From DATKQJ01 sp035534295 (GTDB lineage Bacteria; Chloroflexota; Dormibacteria; Dormibacterales; Dormibacteraceae): a DNA stretch of 33,442 nucleotides. Of the stretch, positions 29,887-33,442 are shown piece after piece. Where the stretch lies: NCBI GenBank assembly GCA_035534295.1, contig DATLSE010000018.1, positions 1 to 33,442 of the forward strand, given 5' to 3'. The notes under the pieces are model-generated. The model was not told the origin of the DNA and ran no database searches. It saw only the letters and a program-made list of their open reading frames with translations. The translations under genes were made by a program, and so were the position numbers. Each line of letters begins with the position of its first letter. The stretch's first letter is position 1.

Positions 29887-30651
29887 GTGGATGAGCTGCT
29901 GGCCGAACTGCATCGGCTGGGCCGGGAGCAGGCTCCGTCCAGCCTGGGGCGCCGGGTCTTAGAGGGCGCCGGCCTGGCCGATCAGAGGGCTCGAATGTCC
30001 TCTCCCATCGGGGACTTCTGGGTTCTGTTCAATTCGAGGGGATTGCGCTCGCTGGTCAGGGTCGACCGAATTCTGCCAGCGGTGCGCGAGGTCGAGCTCC
30101 CGGCCGAGCTGGCTCAGCGACTTGAGGCCGCTCTGCGCGGCCGGCGCGCAGAACTCGAGTTCGACCTCAGGGGCCGAGGCGAGTTCGAGCGCCTGGTGCT
30201 GGCCAAAACCGTCCAGATACCGTATGGCGAGGTGCGCAGCTACGCCTGGGTGGCCGCGGAGATCGGGCGCCCGGGAGCGGTCCGGGCGGTTGGTACAGCG
30301 CTCGGACACAACCCGATTCCGATATTCATCCCGTGTCATCGGGTCGTGCGCTCGGATTGGAGCATCGGACAGTATTCAGGGGGCGGCCCCAAAGCCAAGC
30401 GTGCCCTGCTTCTGCACGAGGGCGTGAAGCTGGACTGGTTGGGTGGACTGGGGCGACGGGGCGTGCGCGTATTGGGCGACCCCAGCGGCACCCACTACTG
30501 TCTACCGGTGTGCGCCCGGGTGGCCGCATTCGGGCTGCCGCCGATCGAATTCAGCTCGGCCGATCTGGCCCGCGCCGCGGGCTATGAGCCCTGCCCCGCG
30601 TGCCGTCCTGGAGGATCAGCCTCGGGATTGCCGGGTCAGCCCAGGGAATAG
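29887..30651 (+). CDS. O6-alkylguanine-DNA alkyltransferase fused to a C-terminal Ada-type zinc domain, with an N-terminal extension
   Basis: The protein is 254 residues. Residues 1-35 (DELLAELHRLGREQAPSS) are a helical extension absent from Ogt. Residues 36-182 are the alkyltransferase: SSPIGDFWVLF, VQIPYGEVRSYAWVA, RAVGTALGHNP and the active site IPCHRV with nucleophile C150. Residues about 192-242 carry four cysteines, C205-x3-C209-x26-C236-x2-C239, exactly the spacing of the Ada methyl-phosphotriester zinc site, ending AGYEPCPACRP as in Ada. Ada itself has the zinc domain first and an AraC domain between; here the order is reversed and AraC is absent. It would repair O6-alkylguanine by suicide transfer. 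It directly abuts an ECF sigma gene, and its 3' end overlaps hpt by 16 bases. Confidence 0.85.
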   Translation: MDELLAELHRLGREQAPSSLGRRVLEGAGLADQRARMSSPIGDFWVLFNSRGLRSLVRVDRILPAVREVELPAELAQRLEAALRGRRAELEFDLRGRGEFERLVLAKTVQIPYGEVRSYAWVAAEIGRPGAVRAVGTALGHNPIPIFIPCHRVVRSDWSIGQYSGGGPKAKRALLLHEGVKLDWLGGLGRRGVRVLGDPSGTHYCLPVCARVAAFGLPPIEFSSADLARAAGYEPCPACRPGGSASGLPGQPRE

Positions 30652-31193
30652 ATTCCGGGCAGCTCGCGATAGAGGCCGGCGTAGTCGAGGCCATATCCGA
30701 TGACGAACCGGTCGGGGATGACGAATCCGGTGAAATCGATCTTGACTTCGGTCTCACGCCGAGCAGGACGGTCGAGGAGCGTGGCGAGGCGTAGCGAGTT
30801 GGGGCGGGCACGCCCCAACTCCTTGTTGATGACGCTGATGGTGCGTCCAGAGTCGACGATGTCCTCGACCAAGAGCAGATGGCGCCCGGTGAGGGGGCCA
30901 TCCACCATGTGGGCGAACTTGACCCGGCCCGAACTGCTGGTTCGGCTGCCGTAGCTCGACGCCCGCACGAACTCGATCTCGGCCGGAATGGCCAGGCTGC
31001 GCAGAAGATCGGCGGCAAATACCGCCGCGCCCTTTAGAACCACGACCAAGACCAGCGGTTGGTCGATGTCGGAGTAGACGGTGGAGATCTCCCGGCCCAA
31101 TTCGCGGACGCGCTTGGCGATGCGGCGCGCCGATATCATCGGTCGGCCATCGCCGCGGATGGGGGCGGCGGGGCGAACTACAGCCTCCTGCAT
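30636..31193 (-). CDS. hpt: Hypoxanthine phosphoribosyltransferase
   Basis: The protein is 185 residues. The PRPP-binding motif LLLVEDIVDSGRTI is intact, with the upstream VVLKGAAVFAADLLRSL and ASSYGSRTSSSGRV flexible-loop segment and the C-terminal DFTGFVIPDRFVIGYGLDYA for purine binding. It salvages hypoxanthine and guanine to IMP and GMP in the cytoplasm. The ATG at 31193 lies 14 bases after a TAGACT -10. The 3' end overlaps the convergent Ogt-Ada gene by 16 bases. ftsH and tilS, common hpt neighbours, are not in the window. Confidence 0.95.
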   Translation of the reverse strand: MQEAVVRPAAPIRGDGRPMISARRIAKRVRELGREISTVYSDIDQPLVLVVVLKGAAVFAADLLRSLAIPAEIEFVRASSYGSRTSSSGRVKFAHMVDGPLTGRHLLLVEDIVDSGRTISVINKELGRARPNSLRLATLLDRPARRETEVKIDFTGFVIPDRFVIGYGLDYAGLYRELPGIYSLG

Positions 31194-31205
31194 GGGCGTG
31201 CGAGT

Positions 31206-31967
31206 TCAGTCTAGCGGCAGCGGCGCTGCGATCGTGCGGCCCCGCCCACCGTCGTACCCCACCGCCCGACCCGCCGCGTAAACCCGCGGCATCGGACCTC
31301 GCATCGGAGTGTGACCGTGGACGACTCGGCGTGAACCGGTGCGGCGCAACCACGCCTCCAGTCGCATGGGCTGACGCTCGAACACTCCGCGCTCGGTCAT
31401 CGCGTCCCAAAGGGGCTGATAGTCACGTTCGTCCAGGAGTCTATGAACCTGCTCATTGATGAGCGCGACCGCGTCCCTTGCTTCCTCGCCCACGAAGCGA
31501 AGTAGCGAATCCGAGTCGCAATGCTGCAAGAGGGTATCGGGGGCGATACGGATCAGGGCTGGACGCATCCTCAGCCACGCCTGAAGGCCCGGGTCGCCAG
31601 CCAGTTCGCGCAGATCATGAAGCTGCCCGCCCATGCCCTGCCAGAAGGCGGTGGTGGGTCCGCGCCCGGGATACTCTTCCAGCGCCGCCAGGATCATGAC
31701 TTCGTGGTTGCCGATCACGAGCTCGGTGTTGGGCCGATCGCGAATCCAGCGCAGAGCACCGACTCCGAAGTCGCCGCCGTCCACCACGTCGCCCAGGACG
31801 ATCGTTCGCCATGCGGGAGGAGCGAATCGACCGAGCGCCCGGACCAGACCGGGGAGATCGCCGTGCACGTCTCCCACCACGACCAGGGGAATCAAATCGC
31901 CGGACGGTGAGGACGATCTGGATTCGGGTTCGGCGCACTGAACGCGCCATGCGTGATTTGCATCCAT
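31206..31967 (-). CDS. PPP-family metallophosphatase
   Basis: The protein is 253 residues from ATG 31967. The calcineurin-like motifs are all present: GDVHGD (D-x-H), GDVVDGGDFG, GNHEVM and a late VHGHTP, with a further His in LLQHCDSD. This matches serine/threonine phosphatase-like or ApaH-like enzymes that use two metal ions. The substrate could be a phosphoprotein or a small phosphoester. A GGGAG ribosome site is about 10 bases before the ATG. The longer frame to 32072 runs over the tRNA-Trp gene and is rejected. Confidence 0.87.
   Translation of the reverse strand: MDANHAWRVQCAEPESRSSSPSGDLIPLVVVGDVHGDLPGLVRALGRFAPPAWRTIVLGDVVDGGDFGVGALRWIRDRPNTELVIGNHEVMILAALEEYPGRGPTTAFWQGMGGQLHDLRELAGDPGLQAWLRMRPALIRIAPDTLLQHCDSDSLLRFVGEEARDAVALINEQVHRLLDERDYQPLWDAMTERGVFERQPMRLEAWLRRTGSRRVVHGHTPMRGPMPRVYAAGRAVGYDGGRGRTIAAPLPLD
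31208..31213 (-). promoter_or_regulatory. -10 TAGACT of hpt, overlapping the upstream stop
   Basis: TAGACT (complement of 31208-31213) shares bases with the TGA stop of the phosphatase (31206-31208). It would give hpt a leader of about 7 bases. Confidence 0.4.
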
Positions 31968-32033
31968 GGCGATCGTATCTCCCGTGCGCTCCCACCCCCG
32001 TCTGCGGGAGTGGGTAAACTTCGCGCTGGTATT

Positions 32034-32111
32034 AGGGGCGTAGCTCAGTCTGGTTAGAGCATCGGTCTCCAAAACCGAGGGCCGAGGGTTCGAATCCTTC
32101 CGCCCCTGCCA
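32034..32111 (+). tRNA. tRNA-Trp (anticodon CCA)
   Basis: The acceptor stem AGGGGCG (32034-32040) pairs with CGCCCCT (32101-32107), followed by G and the encoded CCA (32109-32111). The D-arm is TAGCTCAGTCTGGTTAGAGC. The anticodon stem TCGGT/ACCGA encloses the loop CTCCAAA with CCA at 32069-32071. The T-arm contains GGTTCGAATCC. A TAAACT -10 (32015-32020) lies 13 bases upstream. Confidence 0.95.
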
Positions 32112-32120
32112 CGAATCGAA

Positions 32121-32196
32121 GGGCCGCTAGCTCAACTGGCAGAGCGCCGTGCTGATAACGCGGAGGTAGGTGGTTCGAGTCCACCGCGGCCCACCA
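32121..32196 (+). tRNA. tRNA-Ile (anticodon GAT)
   Basis: The acceptor stem GGGCCGC (32121-32127) pairs with GCGGCCC (32186-32192), then A and the encoded CCA (32194-32196). The anticodon stem CCGTG/CGCGG encloses CTGATAA with GAT. The T-arm contains GGTTCGAGTCC. It is separated from tRNA-Trp by 9 bases and is probably co-transcribed. Its 3' end borders a recombinase remnant. Confidence 0.95.
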
Positions 32197-32202
32197 TCCA
32201 TA

Positions 32203-32400
32203 CAGCGGTCGAACCGCCCCCATTGGAACTCTGAAGATCGGCTTGGCGCAACGAGGATGCACCGTCACGCGGCTGATGAGTTCCTGTAGGGCTTTCCTAC
32301 GGGGAACCTCTGTCTCAGCGAGAGTGTCCGTGATCCTTGACCGAAGGCCGACGAGGTCAGGTGCCGTGGCCGATGGCTGTCTTCGATTCCCGCTCAGCTT
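32203..32400 (-). pseudogene. C-terminal remnant of a large serine recombinase
   Basis: Reading the minus strand from 32400, after a TAG at 32401-32403, gives about 66 residues including APDLVGLRSRITDTLAE, VPRRKALQELISRVTVHP and AKPIFRVPMGAVRPL. The RKAL-x-x-L-x-x-x-(V/I) pattern followed by I-FRVP is the usual end of phage-type large serine recombinases. No catalytic N-terminus exists upstream. The frame runs without its own stop into the antisense of tRNA-Ile. I read this from memory of the family, so confidence is moderate. Confidence 0.55.
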
Positions 32401-32432
32401 CTATCCGGCGGCCTGCCTCCAGTAGCTATCCC

Positions 32433-32558
32433 CTATCGGGGAATAACAATCTCCGTACGCTTTCCATCCGACTCAATTACCAGCTGGCCCTTTCCTTGCA
32501 AGACTCGCTCATCGACCATGTCTTCAAGTGCGATCGCTTCTCGAACGACTTGCGTCAT
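32433..32558 (-). pseudogene. Remnant of a small ribbon-helix-helix/antitoxin-like protein
   Basis: From ATG 32558 the minus strand encodes 41 residues starting MTQVVREAIALEDMVDERV and ending KRTEIVIPR. The pattern (REAIALED, then a charged G-x-L-V-I-E, D-G-K-R, I-V-I-P) matches the C-terminal half of CopG-like antitoxins, which should have a DNA-binding strand and helix before it. Upstream residues in this frame do not supply it, and no toxin gene is next to it. It lies just upstream of the recombinase remnant on the same strand. Confidence 0.4.
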
Positions 32559-32771
32559 CGCTGCGCGGGGGAGACTTCCTCCCCCTTTGGAGATCAGGGC
32601 AGTTTTGCGTTTACACGGGTCACCCCACCGCCGCGAACCACACAACTTCGCAGACCCCCGCTGCGAGTGTGAGCGCCGCACCTAATGGCGCCGCCTCCGG
32701 GCACAATCATGTCCACCGTGTCGATCATGTCGGCGCTTCCCCTTATGAGTTTTTCCGGGGGAAGTAGCTAG

Positions 32772-32933
32772 GGCAGTACCGAGGCGGGCCAGCCTCCCAT
32801 CAACGTGGTGCCCAACCAGGGCAAGCTGCTCCACCAGATCTCCAGGATCCAGGGCACAAGGCGGATCCTGTAGATCTGGACCCTCGGCGGCTACAGCGCG
32901 ATCTGGCTCGGCCGTGCCCTTCCCACGGATGAC
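32772..32933 (+). pseudogene. O-methyltransferase pseudogene fragment with an in-frame stop
   Basis: The plus-strand frame reads EAGQPPINVVPNQGKLLHQI, then SRIQGTRRIL, a TAG at 32871-32873, then IWTLGGYSAIWLGRALP. In class I O-methyltransferases (caffeoyl-CoA type) this region is PI-V-PNQGKLL...RIL-E-I-G-TLGGYS-IWLARALP. The stop replaces the Glu codon (GAG to TAG) and Trp replaces a Gly. The rest of the gene is missing on both sides. This is a decayed gene, not an expressed one. Confidence 0.7.
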
Positions 32934-32944
32934 ACTGCAATTAG

Positions 32945-32970
32945 ACAGGGTCGCGAAGTCCGACCTGTCA
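32945..32970 (+). repeat. Inverted repeat just before the DEAD-box gene
   Basis: GACAGG (32945-32950) and CCTGTC (32965-32970) are exact complements; TCG/CGA inside can extend the stem with a bulged G. The hairpin ends 11 bases before ATG 32982 and could regulate or insulate it. Confidence 0.4.
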
Positions 32971-32981
32971 CAGTGGGGCCA

Positions 32982-33442
32982 TGTCAGAACTCGAATCCCC
33001 GAGCGCCTTCGAAGCCCTGGGCCTTGGCGCCCAGACGCTGCAGGCGATCGCCGCCCTTGGCTATGACGTGCCCACCGCGGTCCAGTCCCTGGCCATTCCG
33101 CTGATGCTCCAGGGCCGCGACGTCACCGTCCAGGCGCCAACCGGCACCGGCAAAACGGCGGCGTACGGGCTGCCCATCGTCGAGCGGCTCGAGGAGTCTG
33201 CGCTTCGGACCCAGGCGCTCGTGATCGTCCCCACCCGCGAGCTCTGCATCCAGGTCGCCGAGGCTCTGCACGGCCTCGGGCGCTTCCGCCAGATGGTCAC
33301 GCTCTCGGTCTACGGCGGTCAGCCGTATGAGCGCCAGTTGCGCGCCCTGGCGCGCGGCGTGCAGGTCGTGATCGGGACCCCTGGGCGCCTCATCGACCAC
33401 CTGAACCGCGGCACGCTGAAGCTGCAATCGGTTCGCACCGTG
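32982..33442 (+). CDS. DEAD-box RNA helicase, N-terminal part (runs off the window)
   Basis: ATG 32982 opens a frame that leaves the window after about 153 residues. The Q-motif region (FEALGLGAQTLQAIAALGY, then PTAVQSLAIP) is followed by motif I APTGTGKTAAY, motif Ia VPTREL, the GG motif in SVYGGQPYERQ and motif Ib GTPGRLIDHL. DEAD-box proteins use ATP to unwind short RNA duplexes in ribosome assembly or RNA decay. GTGGGG lies just before the ATG as a possible ribosome site. The DEAD motif itself and the second RecA domain lie beyond the window. Confidence 0.93.

Larger units (their letters stand above)
32197..32981. other. Gene-poor scar between tRNA-Ile and the DEAD-box gene
   Basis: About 785 bases contain no intact gene. 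I see three decayed coding remnants (a serine recombinase tail, a short antitoxin-like end and an O-methyltransferase piece), described separately. Between about 32560 and 32770 I see nothing recognisable. The base composition looks less GC-rich than the flanks. The pattern is that of an old integration at the tRNA gene followed by decay. Confidence 0.6.

Noticed and set aside
32032..32268. Minus-strand open frame of 78 codons with VDSNHLPPRYQHGALP and GAEGFEPS
   Set aside because: It is the antisense of the two tRNA genes, a classic spurious ORF. Only its first part overlaps the recombinase remnant described separately.
32121..32981. Attachment-site duplication of the tRNA-Ile 3' end
   Set aside because: I looked for a second copy of the T-arm and acceptor end downstream and found none within the window.
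1..33442. CRISPR arrays, prophage structural genes and insertion sequences
   Set aside because: I saw no regularly spaced direct repeats, no transposase and no phage structural genes; the only mobile-element trace is the recombinase remnant.

Overview
The window is a GC-rich bacterial chromosome segment. It is densely packed, with genes on both strands, frequent 1-20 bp gene overlaps and GTG or TTG starts. Many genes have a TANNNT -10 element only 6-8 bases before the start codon, which points to leaderless transcripts. Together with the gene families present (UPF0182, tandem ThyX-like protein, HTH-TPR regulators, many ECF sigma/anti-sigma pairs, a Cys-containing leader peptide) this suits an uncultured Chloroflexota/Dormibacterota-like or actinobacterial soil lineage. 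No taxonomic marker settles it, so that placement is inference.

Layout. 1-3462 (minus strand) holds the start of a UPF0182 membrane protein, then a methyltransferase, a tandem GNAT protein and an FAD/NAD oxidoreductase in one overlapping run. 3688-8981 (plus) holds a double-length ThyX-like protein, a thiamine-diphosphate enzyme, glutamate dehydrogenase and a DedA protein. 8988-11962 holds two divergent paralogous HTH-TPR regulators flanking a 31-codon secreted-peptide gene, a candidate peptide-signalling locus. 11989-17830 holds an HD-GYP response regulator, an ABC exporter, an ECF sigma/ZAS anti-sigma pair, an EVE protein, a DinB-like protein and a zinc-ribbon membrane protein. 17840-23043 holds a ChlI/MoxR-like ATPase divergent from a glycerophosphodiesterase, a second ECF sigma with a membrane partner, a membrane protein and GreA. 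23003-25855 holds an M24 peptidase, a Fur-family regulator, a palindromic operator, a leaderless small ORF and a nickel/cobalt permease. 25886-28689 holds a DapF homologue lacking both catalytic cysteines, a Cys-codon leader peptide upstream of a rhodanese, and a FEN-type nuclease. 28758-31967 holds a secreted protein, a third ECF sigma abutting an Ogt-Ada(Zn) fusion, Hpt and a PPP-like phosphatase. 32034-33442 holds tRNA-Trp, tRNA-Ile, a scar of decayed genes (serine recombinase tail, antitoxin remnant, O-methyltransferase remnant) and the start of a DEAD-box helicase.

The most promising candidate systems are: (1) the HTH-TPR / secreted micro-peptide / HTH-TPR locus, which has the parts of an RRNPP-type quorum-sensing module outside Firmicutes; (2) an ECF sigma factor whose adjacent partner is not a usual anti-sigma factor but a fused DNA-alkylation repair/sensor protein with an unusual domain order; and (3) a nickel-uptake unit with a Fur-family operator, a leaderless Arg-rich micro-ORF and apparent translational coupling to the permease. 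All functions are read from sequence motifs; no database search was run.
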